Part shown: positions 52,736 through 64,000 of the stretch, piece by piece
Position numbering within the stretch: position 1 is the first letter of the stretch
Layout of the letters: the number at the start of each line of letters is the position of its first letter
Origin: Cristatella mucedo
Lineage: Eukaryota > Bryozoa > Phylactolaemata > Cristatellidae
Direction of reading: 5' to 3'
Assembly: GCA_009760855.2 (NCBI GenBank)
Contig: WPIO01000021.1
Coordinates: 5,233,501-5,297,500 of the forward strand
Length of the DNA: 64,000 nt
Notes under the pieces: model-generated
The model's input: the letters and a program-made list of their open reading frames with translations, nothing else
What the model was told of the DNA's origin: nothing
The model's database searches: none
Position numbers and translations under genes: made by a program

Positions 52736-53820
52736 GCTATCACAACATTTGGATACAACTTGCAGTCAGCATTCTAACCAAATATTCTCCCACTGGACCA
52801 AAAGTTTGGCAACTGGCTTTTTTCAAGTCAATTAGCCAGAAAATTTATAAATATCCCATCAGCTCATGTACCTCCATTTATTACAAGCGCGTGCTGCGAT
52901 AAATCTCACGGTATGGCAATGTATCCAAAATCAATTTTTCCCCCATTCCAAACTGCCAGTTCCTCACTAGACACGACAGGGCTAGAGAAGATGTCCAATA
53001 AGTGGTCACGTAAATGTAATAGTTTTTTATTTATTGAACACAAGTAATTTGTCAGTTGCATAGGCTCATATATGCAAATAAAGGCAGTCAGAGAAACCTG
53101 CACGATCAGACAAACCTTAAATGAAGGGCCTCTAATTTCGAGCCGAAGGATATTGGTCCTTGATCCTCTCGCCACGGCACGTAATACAAATATCATTATG
53201 CAGCAATATATTATCACCTTCCCATGCTACGAGCAGCAACAGCAGTCACGAGGCAGACTATCAACGAGAGTCTTCTAAATGGACGTCTAGTTAAATCTTC
53301 ATCAAGCATTTCGAACCGAGCAATGCTCACCGAAACTCAGCAATCTACACGAGGCACCTCATTACCTACATTGACTTTATACCAGCCGAATAACCCCACG
53401 GAGAAGTCAAGGGTGCAGTGTGCACAGTTCCTGCACCGGACGTAAGAATGGCAGTCCTCGAGGCAACGCAGATGATAAATCAAGGCTGGCGTGAATATGA
53501 GCCACGAGCCTGCCGTTCTAGTGGTACAGCTACAACAAGCACCCAGCCGAATGCAATGCCGGTGCCAATAAATGAGATGGTAAAAACGAAGCCAATATCA
53601 TCCAGCTCTGTGCAATGCTGGGTATATTTACATAGGACAAGCCGTCCGACCAATAATGTACAGCATCTTGACAATGAAGCAGCCTTACCTTTACAGTACA
53701 AATGAAACAAGGTCAAGTCAACTAAGCACAAAGCATACAGCAAGTGGCATCAGATCAAATATGTAGTATCTGTTCTTATGCTCAGCCACTTAGACCAGAG
53801 GGTCTTTAAAAAGGAAAGGA
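52736..53820. other. no gene; 3' flank of SNF gene
   Basis: Unassigned. A minus-strand AATAAA lies at about 53027-53032 (plus TTTATT), a possible distant poly(A) signal for the SNF gene. Confidence 0.35.
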
Positions 53821-53980
53821 CTACTTTTTAGCAAAAGTTATTCTCATGGCATGGTTGGGAGTAATTTTGAAACTCTGCAGAGCATCTTTGGCAGCACCGG
53901 ACTGAACCTCATTCTCGAATTCCACAAATGCAATATCATGCCGGTTAGGCACCAAGCGAACCTCCGTGAAACCGGGGAAT
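53821..53980 (-). CDS. SNF exon 6 and stop
   Basis: Acceptor TTTGCAG before 53980; stop TAG at 53821-53823. Codes '[20 protein letters not shown]' of RRM2. Confidence 0.94.
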
Positions 53981-56900
53981 CTGCAAAAGATAAGCACGGT
54001 TAACTGCCAGCTCTAGAATATTTGCCAGCTGCAGCTGCCAAACAAAATGGGCGACATGAGCCAAGACAGGCCTTCGCTCCAACGGCTGGCGGCAGCGCAC
54101 ATACTGATTGAACAGCATAGACAGCATCATTTCATTCGTCTCTTCCGGGAGGTTGGTCAAGAACAAGATCTGATTTGGTGGCTGCTCGGGCATCACTGCA
54201 GGCTGTGCCGGTTGCGGTGCCACTACAGCACAAGTATACAAAGACTTGCATCAACCGGTACCCTCGTGGCAGGTTCGGCACTGAGATGCACTGCCAAACC
54301 TTTCACACGCAATTGCAAGGATTGCGATAAGAGCAAGCGATCGACCAGCTAAGATAGACAAAGAGTTCACGTAAAGCTGGCCCCTTATCACACAAGTTAC
54401 TATGTGTCGGCTTACAACTCCCTTATAACGCGCACACAAGATTAAAACGATACCGTCACGTGGACAGGACTCACCAGTAGCAGCTTGAGGAAGGCCACCC
54501 GTTGGCGGCTGTGCCCCTGCAGCAGCTGCAGCCGCTGCTAGCCCCGCAGCAGCTTGTCTGAAATTCACAAGCAGAAGTGTTTGGACGCTGCAGAAGAGAC
54601 TACAGATAGTGCTTGAAGAGCTGCCGTGGGCGAATCCAACACAAAGCACCCAGCTCACTTGATCTTCTTCTTTTTCTTGGCTGGCTGCTCCTCTTCCTTG
54701 ACCTTTTTGGGCCTTTCGACGAATGTACCCTTCATTTTTGCAATGACGTCCGAATCTCGTTTCGCATAGCTAATCCTCTGAAAACAAAACATTGCTAGTC
54801 TTTCACCGAGCACGTTTGGAGACAAAGCGACCGCCTGACGGCACGACGACTGCAGATGAATCAAGTCTACAGACAGAGGCCAAAAACCTAACGCTTTTCA
54901 AAATGCACAGCCCAGCGTCATCTCTTTCACTGGGTCGAATGGAAAACCTGGCACACAATGGGCCCCAAAAGTTTCTATGCATCGGGTTTATCGATCTGAG
55001 TTCTGTTGTTGCTAATTATCGTATTCGAGTAAGTTATTATGCTACACTATTAAATTGTAACAATTTGTCAATACATTTTTGGCCTAGTCACACTTTGCTA
55101 AGCTTGGCTTTGAGTAACATGCATTCAATAACAAAACCAACGGTTTCGATGATAGGCATATGTGGTCACATGACTATTCAACACCAAAGGTCATCAAGCA
55201 AATCCTAGTTTTGGCCATTTCGATATCGATGCCACGGCAAATTGATAAGTAAAGCAACCCGTGACCTGTAGATGCTAGCAGAGCCATATTGACGTTTGGA
55301 ATGCGACCAGAACAAGTTGCCAGCTGCAGCTTTCTGAGGGTACAAGAATGGTTTTGATGTCACTCCACGGAGATGCCAATTCAAACCGATAAAACTCAGG
55401 GCAGCTTAAGATCTCACCTGTTAGTAACATGATTTGGAAACATCTGGACCAAGGTAGAATAAAGGCACTGCCACACTCGAGTAACTATTCAGAGACTGAA
55501 TCCTGAAAATTAAGGCTCCGAAGGACAGGTTTGCCACTGCTAAACTGCACAGCAAGAGCCTGCCAAGCTACCAGAACGGTGGCAAGTCAAAATACCGGAG
55601 TAGAGGGCAAAATAAACAAGGAATGAATGCATGGGTGGCACACAAAAGTAAGGCTGGATTTTGCTACCGGATACCAGCACTGGATAGCTGCACCGTGGAA
55701 CGGACTGATGGGTTAAAATGTAATCTCTTTGGCTGCAACAAGTGAAAGAAGTACGTTTGCCGGTGAGTGAAGCTCACGTTGACTGTTGCCATGGAAAGAT
55801 TGTGAAATTCGGCGATAGAAGCATAAGTGTATGGGACTGCTTCTCAAGTTCCAGCGTTGGGCGTCTGCACGGGATTCAAGGAATCACGAATCAGAGCCTA
55901 ACTCATTTGGCAGAATCTCGGCTTGCCATCTGCTTAGGCTGGCAATTCACGGTTATCATTAACAGCAGGACAACAGCTTGGAGTCAATTGAGATCATGCA
56001 GTGACCAAGCCAAAGCCAGGACTTGAAACCTGTAGAACATCTGTGGGACAAATCGAACGCACTGAAGGTTCAGAGCTCTCTGGCGCATGAAACCCGATGA
56101 GTTGTTTGAGGTTTAGAAGGCTTGCTTAAGGTCTAATTCTTTCAGAAACGTGCCGGAAGCTGGTTGAGTCAATGCCGAAACGATTGAAAGATATGAAATG
56201 TGATACCATGACGAATTGATGGTACCCAACAAATTACACGTAATCATCTATTTCTTAGCTTATCCGAATAACAAAAACTGCTCTAGATTTAGATCCAATC
56301 TCAAATCTTGCTTTCAATAAAACCGGGTGCTAGTGGCAGGTGCACAAAAACTAAAGGAGGGCATTGCATCTGGTATGATTGCTAGCAAAACTGATGCCGT
56401 GTAACTTTTTAGTGATGAGAGAACACGTCTTCAGAGATTACTTCTACAGCTTTCTATTATAGCTGCAGTTCGATCGTTTCCCGAAAAAGCCTTTGGGCAA
56501 GGACCGATGACTTACTTGGCTGCCCATTGTAGTTAAAGTGGATCGTGAGCAATCTCCACTAAAACACAAAATGGGATAGCATTCTACCCTTGGATCCAAG
56601 CAGCTTAACCGTATCCCATTTGCCACACACGTTCGAATAAAAAAATATACTGCCTGCAGAGTTTCGACTCAGGGAGAAGTAGAACGATCACCAGCGACAG
56701 TAGGCAGCACCGGACTACTAGCGACGGCCAGGACTGGCCAGACCACCGACATCAAGACTTCGGCAATTATCGTTGCAATGGCTACTCAATACGACAACCA
56801 TGAGAATGCACAGGCCAGGCACCTGGTTGCTATATAAAAATACGCGAGCATCTTAAGGGGGGGGGGGGGTACTGCACTTCAATTGTTTAGGTCCTATCTC

Positions 56901-59900
56901 AGTTGAAGACTCCAATGTATAGACACGAACAAAGCTCATCAGAGGAACCACTGAAGTAGCTAAGGGCTCTGTGCTTCGTCCGGTTTTCCAGTTGATACTC
57001 TCCCTTTTGTCGATGTGATCGCCAAGCACACTTCAAGCTTCCACTTCAACACAGACGACGCTCAGTTGTACCTCTGCTTTGATCCCTCCAGCACTTAGAA
57101 CAGCATTTGGTGGGTCCCTGTGATTCGTCCTTGATGTGCTTATGCGTGCTGACACTGCATGCTGCCACTAACCACATTTGCATGCTGACTCTGTGCATGT
57201 CACCCCTAACAATGTTATTAATTTTGTTTGTTTATCAAGCATGATATTACCCACCATTCAATTGCATTTCCCTTTGCAGCAAATGTAAAGCGCCTAGAAA
57301 GAGATTGAGTTCTCTGAGGGCGCTTTATCAAGTGCATTATTATTATTAGCACTCGAAATTTCTCTATTTAAACTCCCTTGCTGCACGTATTGCAGACATC
57401 AGCACATGGATGGCAGCAAACTTTCCTAAACTGAATGATACAATTAACTTACTGGGTATGGGCAAACCAAATGCAACGTAAAAATTGGAAAACCGAACGC
57501 TTAAACTAGGCCATGCCAGCATATCTTCTGTTCTCTGCACGAAATCTACGTTCCTAATACAGCTCCCAAGTAACCTATAAATAGACGACCACACCAGTTT
57601 CAGCCAAGTTTGCCTACTTTCCATTATATAACATATCTAGACACGGATACCACATCTAAACAGGTCCATGCATCTGTGACATCCGTCTTGACTTCTGTAG
57701 CTCACTGCTTTCCGGACTACCGGCCTGTGCAATCTGGCGCTAAGAGCTGGTGCAAAACTAGGCAGCGAGGCTTGTCTGTCGCACACCACTTCTAGCTGAC
57801 TTGCACTGGCTCCCAGTCAAACAGTGCACTGGCATCAAGGTTCTGTCACTAACTTGTAGGTCCATTAATTCTTTAGCTCCAGACTATCTATCAGATCTAC
57901 CCCCCTGTCTTACCGCCAGTCTAAGCACCATTCCACCTGCTCATCCGAATTCACTCCTAGCTGGCGATACATCCCCTGACTTGACGAGATTAAAAAAAGG
58001 CTATAACACATCTCTTTAACACAGCATTTAGAGGGTCCTTGTGATTCGTCCTTAGCGTGTTTATACATGCCGACCCTGTTGCACGTCACCTCTATCATTG
58101 TCATGCTTGTCACTCAGCATGCTACCACTAACGATTCAACCATGCTTATTTTGCAGCACATGTCAAGTGCCTAAAAAGAGGTTTAGGTTGAGGGCGCTAT
58201 ACAGTTGTTTATTGTAAAAGGGGGTCAAGCAAGCGCACGGCCCAAGCTAAGGCTCGCAAGCTAGGAAGTATACTGTAAAGAGTAGCCCCGGCTTATTTCC
58301 TGCTACAGTACTCATAAGTAATCAAGTGCTGGTAAGATTTTCTATTATGACTTATTTCGTAACACGTTCTACTGGAGCTAGCTTTTGAGCGCTCCACCAA
58401 TAGGATGGCAGCCAATTGCACTCCAGCCTTGGGGGCCGGGGAGCAAATGACCGTTGTCCACCTGAGGCTACAGATTTGCTCAGTTCCATCAATGTCCGAT
58501 CTATTGCACAGGGCACATCGGCAGGCAAGTGGGTGCATCTCAACAGTAAACCTGCCCGGTACACCATAATTCCAACTAGTCCCTGCCTGGCGTGCCGCCC
58601 TGCCCTTCTTTTCATGCTCTTAGCTAACTCGACAGTGCTGTTTGATGGAATTCCATGCTCTTCTCTGGTTTTGGCCACTCTTGACGGAGGAAGTGGGACG
58701 AGTAGAGAATAATTCGACCAAGGCACCTCGCTAGATTAGAAGCAGGTGACAGGCTAACCTAAACCAATGTTCTACACCAAACAATTGCAAGCTCACCATA
58801 GCAAGTCACACATCACGAGAGCAAACTCCCACTGACATTAAACGTTGTTCAGGGCCAAGCCAACATTGCTCGGCATGCAATGTTGTAACCGTGCAAGCAG
58901 CAAGCCACACAGATGCTGATGGCCACAGAGAATAACGAATTGCAGCATGCTGTCAGTTGACATGCATATCACGAAGAGCAAGTCAAGCACAGACCACAGG
59001 CAGCCGCAAGTCCGAAGCTGCATGCACTGAGCCTAAAAGATTGCAATTGCAGATTCTGGAGTAAAGATCAGTCATCTACATTCTTGGTCATTAGTACTTG
59101 CATGAATCTGTTAGCACCAAACCGAATATATCAAAGGTCTTTGACGGCTATACGGCACTGGCTGCTGTTGAACAATAGTCAAACCACTAACTACAGAATT
59201 CGACGTCAAGGAACTCGGCTAACCATATAGCTGCTACAGGCTCATACAAACATCTTATTTGGCACAACTTTAGGCTTTATAGATCTACACTGGTCATACT
59301 ATGAACACGATGAAAAATATATAATCTTGACAGAAAAGTCGAGAGCAATCAGTCAATGGAACTAGACATAGGCTGACTGACACATGTACATGCTCCACTA
59401 CGAGCAAGGTGCTGGTCTGGATAGCCGTATAGCACCAGCCATATCAAGGACAGCCGCTGTACTCACCATAGGTTTATCATAAAATGGAAAGCCTTGCATC
59501 GATTGCAAAGCTTTCGTTGCGCTGTTTATATCCTTGAAAATGACGAATGCTTGCCCCCTCATTTTGAGGGTCTTTAAGGCAACAATATCCAAGATTTGGC
59601 CGAACTGTGAGAATATGGCATACAAAGACTTCTTAAGCTCTAAAAGTAAAACAATCGCATGAATAATAATAAATTTGTACAGCACCCTCAGAGAACTTAA
59701 TTCTTTTTAGGGACTTTACAGGTGCTGTAAAAGAAGTCCGATCACATATTTAGTGTTAAATGCACAATGCCAACAAGCATAACATAAAGGTGACATTCAG
59801 TGTCAGCATGCATAAACACACAAAGGACGAATCACAAGGAACCAACTCAATGCTGTGATAAACAGATGCATTTTCTGCTAATTTTTAAATGTCGTCAGGG

Positions 59901-61229
59901 GATGCGTGACATCAGTCGGGAGTGAGTTCTAGGCTTTTGGAGCATACGAACTAAAGGCATTGTCTCTAAACCATTTAAAGTTCATACGAGGTATAGCCAA
60001 ACAATTTTGATTCAGAAAAGCAGGTGGTACGATGCCTAGCTTGGTCGTGGAGTAGTTTTGAAAGGTAGGCTGGAGCCAGAGAATGAACGGACCTAAATCA
60101 CATCTTAGCTATGAAGCTGATGTGGTCGTCTATTGAACCAACACTTGAGAACAGGACACACTTTGTGCAAATGCTACAGGAGATATGCTGGCAAAGCAGA
60201 GTCGGAGCACCAAGCTTTCTTATTTCTGAGCAACGCTCCATGTCAGCAATAAACACAGCAAGGGATTCTAGAATATGATATGCTGGAGGGATCCAAGCAA
60301 AGATAAAACTGAGTGTCATCTGCATAGAAGTGAAAGCCTAGGATGTGCCTGGCTATCACATCGGCAAGAGGGAGAGTATAAACTGTGAAAAGAAGTGGAC
60401 CAAGCACAGAGGTAGGATGTAAGTCAGTGGTTCCACGAATGATCTTTGTCGGTTCTTCAATAGCCTGGAGTCTCAACGTGATAGGACGTGAACCATGGCA
60501 GTGCAAAGCCAGTGATCGCCAGGCGAAACGTCCGAAGACATGGTGATCAATAGAATAAAACGCTACGGAAAGATCAAGTAGAACAAGCCGAGGGAGACTT
60601 TACCTACATTGGGAGAAGGTTGAAACAGAGGGAGGGTGGGCGGGAAGTGATCGCAATCGACTGGTGTCAAGCCAACTCATATCTCTATGCGACCACTACA
60701 TGTACAATTAAAGGGTATTTCGTGTACATATATATAAATAAATAAATTTATATATAAATATATATATATATATAACGTATATATAAGGCAGGCTTGGTAG
60801 GACCATGGAATTTGCGAGCACACCGTAAACAGCATGGTCCCTAGACGACGTATTCACGGATTTCAACAAAATTTCTGTAACCGCATTCTCACGAATTCAT
60901 TCGGCAACTTAAATACAATCCACCAGTCGTCGCTTAAAGCTGGGGCAGCACGCGTACTCCGTGGACAGTAAGCCTGTCTTTATTTTTCAATTACAGCGCG
61001 ATACACCCGTGCTAATAAGCTAGCGAGTTATCGAAAAACCACAGCGAGAGGTAGTAGCGCACCGATTTCGCTATTACCGGTGTCGGTAAATTTACGATTT
61101 CGCCGCTACTGACGAAGGAGACGCGCCTTCTACGCCATGTCCGGCCAAAAAATGCTATCACCTACCTTCTTTCTTTATCTTTTCGTTGAGGTTGTTGATA
61201 TATATAGTGTAATTAGGCGGAACACTCAT
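53821..61229 (-). CDS. snf-like: U1A/U2B''/SNF spliceosomal RNA-binding protein (spliced, complete)
   Basis: Six exons in minus order: 61229-61166, 59639-59467, 54777-54659, 54557-54475, 54222-54105, 53980-53821. All introns are GT-AG, the phases agree, and the total is 717 nt (238 residues). RRM1 starts [20 protein letters not shown] and contains '[15 protein letters not shown]' and '[11 protein letters not shown]' (RNP1), then [10 protein letters not shown] and [17 protein letters not shown], as in U1A/U2B''. A Lys-rich then Ala/Pro/Gln-rich linker follows. RRM2 has [20 protein letters not shown] and ends in ITFAKK. The protein binds U1 snRNA stem-loop II and/or U2 snRNA stem-loop IV in the nucleus. 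Length lies between Drosophila SNF and human U1A. One gene probably covers both roles, as in most invertebrates (inference). Confidence 0.96.
54105..54222 (-). CDS. SNF exon 5
   Basis: Acceptor CTGTAG, donor ATCA|GTATGT. Codes the start of RRM2 (FLTNLPEET). Confidence 0.93.
54475..54557 (-). CDS. SNF exon 4
   Basis: Acceptor TTTCAG, donor CTG|GTGAGT. Codes an Ala-rich linker with seven consecutive Ala. Confidence 0.9.
54659..54777 (-). CDS. SNF exon 3
   Basis: Acceptor TTTTCAG before 54777; donor CAA|GTGAGC after 54659. Without splicing it would hit TGA at once. Codes the end of RRM1 and a Lys-rich linker. Confidence 0.93.
54860..56855. other. SNF intron 3, unassigned part
   Basis: No coding or recognised repeat content on either strand. 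A run of about 11 G starts at 56857. Confidence 0.4.
56880..58215 (+). mobile_element. old L2 copy in SNF intron 3, split by a younger L2 end
   Basis: RT remnants (cagacgacgctcag at about 57050) to AGCACT at 57090, resuming at 57348 and running through C-terminal and 3' UTR words to a decayed tail near 58170-58205. Confidence 0.78.
57096..57347 (+). mobile_element. 252-bp L2 3'-end insertion
   Basis: Only the last coding bases, 3' UTR, hairpin tail and (TTA)n of L2 are present. The 6-bp duplication AGCACT flanks it (57090-57095 and 57348-57353). Severe 5' truncation, typical of LINE insertion. Confidence 0.88.
58216..59466. other. SNF intron 3, unassigned part
   Basis: Frames at 58352-58726 (minus) and 58416-58712 (plus) overlap each other in antisense and have no domain. 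Confidence 0.4.
59467..59639 (-). CDS. SNF exon 2
   Basis: Acceptor TTTTAG before 59639, donor ATG|GTGAGT after 59467. Codes most of RRM1 including RNP1. Confidence 0.95.
59655..60610 (-). mobile_element. old L2 copy in SNF intron 1
   Basis: Tail end 'cagcaccctcagagaactta' near 59680, L2 3' UTR and C-terminal words, then RT sequence '[13 protein letters not shown]' in the minus frame 60243-60506, reaching about 60600. A deletion near 60100 removes part of the RT C-terminal region. Confidence 0.8.
60727..60785. repeat. AT-rich microsatellite
   Basis: Imperfect (AT)n/(AAT)n run in SNF intron 1. Confidence 0.85.
61166..61229 (-). CDS. SNF exon 1
   Basis: ATG at 61229-61227; donor G|GTAGGT after 61166. 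Codes the first RRM1 strand with the RNP2 motif IYINNL. Confidence 0.92.
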
Positions 61230-62200
61230 TTCAGCTGAAAAAATCCGATCAATGGATGTTTTTAGCATGCGTTTCCACTAATGGTGGAATAAACATAGAC
61301 GCAAACAAAATTCAGGCGATTATGGTCTGCAGATGTAAGGGAAGAAAGAGATGATGCTCGATTTTGACTTACGATATTAGGCCTCTTCGATAGCACTCAA
61401 ACGACCGACTTGCCGCTCAAAGCAACATGGACACACCGGACATCCGGCCTGCTCGAATGTCACGTGATCTCCGCCATCGCTTGTTAGTACTGCAGTTCCG
61501 TGTGGTTTCCCCCTTGCCGCTATGGTGAGTTGCCCGCACGCTCGTTGATCTGACCGATGGCTGTCCGCGGCTGCCGTGCTTTATGCGTAGCGGGACTTGA
61601 ACTTTCGTAGCATCCTGTATGCAAGTGACCAGCGGCGTGCGCATTACCGCTCGAATCTTGTGTCGTGGCCTGCTGGGGGGTGTGTACATCCGTCAGCCAG
61701 CGGCTTCGCGCCGTCGCTCAGCGTTGACTCTTGAGACTTGATTGGATGGCAGAATCGCTACCGATCATAAATATTCTCCTCTTGACTTACCGGACCATTG
61801 CCCTTCGGCCGAACTTGAGCCAGTGCGGCGTTTTGTGGCGGTCTTGCAAACCTCCATCACCCCAACCACCTCTGAAGTTCCCTTTGCGCTGCCGTTTTGT
61901 AATCCGCAAAGCTTCGAACGGAGCCAGCGTCGTTTCGCGAACTGCGACGTCTCCGTGTGAATTGCTTGACAGCCTCGCTTTATGGCCGTAGGAGAACGCA
62001 CCGGCTTGCTCACCTGCCCATCCCGTGAGCACGAAGCTCAACCGTGCCCCGTTTGTGCCAAAGCGCGCTTTGGTTTGGATTTTGGGCGAAAAACTTTATT
62101 GCACGTTTTTGTAATGCTAGAGAATTTCTGCCGACGAATACAAAAAGAAAAATTAAGGGACGCTAAGGAAATCGTATGACTGATTATTGAACTGCCGATC
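61230..62200. promoter_or_regulatory. upstream region of the SNF gene, CpG-containing from 61.4 kb
   Basis: Contains no recognised gene. 61400-62060 has open frames on both strands (86, 84, 82 residues) that overlap and carry no domain. By position it includes the SNF promoter; no TATA box is evident close to the ATG. Confidence 0.3.
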
Positions 62201-64000
62201 ACACCTAAGTGTAACCAGCTGACTCTTGAAGAACGAATTGAGCTAGAAAGCCGACGTTTCAGCGTGCACAGCTTGTACGAATCTTGCTGATTATCAGGAG
62301 GTGGAGAAACGTGACAGCTTTTGAATCAGCTGAGTCCGCTCTAGCTTAACGCTGTTTGACTTTCGTGCTACCTGTGCCCATCGAGTCCTTGGCTGTCGGC
62401 AGCCTGCATGCTGGTAAGCCGTAACCCCCCTTGCTTGTGAATTCGGTGGCATTTTTAGCTGATCTGCCTAATCCTTCTCGTAGGTCCAAGACAACTGAAG
62501 AGAGGCTAGTAGTGTCCGGCTACCCGATCTCAGCTTGATGTTTGCGTAAACGGTCACGGCTTTTCTGTCTGGCCATGCTGCAACATGAACCGATCCGACC
62601 ACTGGCCAGCTGCCACCAGTTCCCGCAGGTTATAAAGGATGGTGGTTTTGCCCAGCTATAATGGGCCCGCTCAGGATAGTGTTATCACTACCATGCCAAC
62701 TAACCCCCAGCAGTGTAGTGTGAGGTTGGACATTGGCACCAAGTGCCAAGAACTGCTCGTTTTAAAATTTTCACTAAATACCAGTTCTCAATCTTAAACA
62801 TTGAGCTGTTATCGGTTATGAGGGAGCAGGCAGCACACACCGATCACCACACGATATCGGAGTCCAGGGGCAATTAACTCAATTTCCATCGGCAGCTCTC
62901 ATATTCTGGTCACGTGCCATTCTCCACTAATGTCGCCCCATCAAAGTCAAACCAATCGGAACGACACAGCACGACTTGTCTTTTATATATAGGTCCCCCT
63001 CCCTAGACAAATTTGTTGGCATCATGGGGTAGGGGCATGCTTCACAAAGCCAGGATTTATCCATTGGGAAGGGAATGGCTGCCGTATGTGGATTCTACAG
63101 CAATGCCAAGCAACAATCTGACCGCTAGCATATAGTCTTGAAAATGTAGCACCAGCAGCAGCACTGCATGAGTACAGTCCAGACATGGAAGGGCAGATAA
63201 GGCCACACAAGATTTGCATCTTTGTGAGGCAGCTCCTAATCATACCGTTTTTGTGCCTGTTAACCACGGCCACAGGTGTCTGACATCATGGGCCCACAGA
63301 AAGTTGCTAAGCTATATCTTCTTGAAACAAGATGTGGCTACTACCACGATCCCAGCCATATGTCTTCCTGCTGTGACAGAAATCATTTTCGGGTGGTTCT
63401 GATCTATTCTAACAACGGTTGTATTAATGGTGTGCTGGAGTTTGCTTTGATTTTGAACGATTTAAATCAGCATGATTCATCAAGATAACATCAGCCCATC
63501 CTGTTCGAGTGCTGTGCAGACTTTGACTCGAGGGGGTACAGAAAAAAGAGCCCACAGGTCTGTGTTGCAGAATCTCACAGAAGAGGCTCATGGCAAGTTT
63601 GCAGGTAGGTTTGGCTAAGCCATTTGCCGGCTTGGAGGATGGGGGGAGGAAGATTCAACGAACAGCCTTATACCAAGCCTGGGGATTTGCAGTGTAGATA
63701 GGCTGAGCTTAGCAGTGCATGCTCGTTGCGGCAGCGCGTTATTGGAGCTTGAAGCATAGCAGATTTTATCAGCAGTACCGAGTAGGCCTCTTCATGTGGT
63801 TTGTTGATGTTAAAAAAGCTTTATATGTTAAACAGATAAACAGATGTTGTAATGCAAAATCCTTTGTTGCAATCGACTGAGAAGTGTCTGCATTGCAAAG
63901 TCACGTCTGCATAGTTAATCTATAAAAGAATAAGGTGTAGTGTATGCAACATATTTTTGTTGCCCATTAGGATCTAATGTCTCGACTTATGATATGACAT
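62201..64000. other. no gene recognised
   Basis: Short frames only (for example 63022-63273 minus, 63214-63402 plus). No repeats recognised from elsewhere in the window. Confidence 0.4.

Noticed and set aside
61982-62179. 65-residue ORF with CPVC
   Set aside because: One Cys pair only, no partner pair, no splice support and overlapping antisense frames.

Overview
This window is nuclear DNA of an animal. I can defend 'invertebrate metazoan' but not the phylum. Two spliced host genes with canonical GT-AG introns use the standard genetic code. On the plus strand (35.6-40.4 kb) lies a Pur-alpha family gene. On the minus strand (53.8-61.2 kb) lies a U1A/U2B''/SNF spliceosomal protein gene, which I could reconstruct completely: six exons, 717 nt, 238 residues. 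Almost everything else is mobile-element debris, microsatellites and unassigned DNA.

Layout. 3.4-7.6 kb: a young Ty3/Gypsy-type LTR retrotransposon on the minus strand, with short 196-bp LTRs, a canonical -1 frameshift site between gag and pol, and one disabling frameshift in reverse transcriptase. 8.2-17.8 kb: many 5'-truncated copies of one L2-clade LINE, tRNA-derived SINEs that share the LINE 3' hairpin tail, a Mutator-like transposase fragment, and a 187-bp hAT element that looks like the SPIN family. 18.15-26.7 kb: an AT-rich block, unlike its flanks, that is a decayed endogenous double-stranded DNA virus of the Maverick/Polinton/adintovirus kind. It carries a double-jelly-roll-type capsid protein, a retroviral-type integrase, a YqaJ-like nuclease, a phage-style fibre with trimeric-repeat motifs, and several compact minus-strand genes. 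No DNA polymerase is visible. 27.3-29.4 kb: a non-autonomous LTR element with a near-perfect initiator-Met tRNA primer-binding site and a long repetitive Gag-like ORF; a solo LTR of the same family sits at 49.7 kb.

35.6-40.4 kb: the Pur-alpha gene, in which all three PUR repeats are cut by a phase-0 intron at the same place. 41.0-42.3 kb: a 1,333-bp solo LTR with a 4-bp target duplication and three internal tandem repeats. 43-45.7 kb: an old L2 split by a younger L2 that still has an open reverse-transcriptase reading frame. 47.6-49.3 kb: a decayed hAT transposase gene with a BED-finger remnant. 51.4-52.7 kb: another old L2. 53.8-61.2 kb: the SNF gene, whose introns hold more L2 copies. 61.2-64 kb: no gene recognised.

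How it works together. The L2 reverse transcriptase is the likely driver of the SINEs and of the 719-bp insertion inside the viral fibre gene, because all share the same hairpin tail. Nested insertions give a relative order: viral fibre before L2-tailed insert; L2 before the SPIN-like element; older L2 before younger L2; SINE before solo LTR. The two host genes are ordinary housekeeping RNA/DNA-binding factors unrelated to the mobile elements around them.
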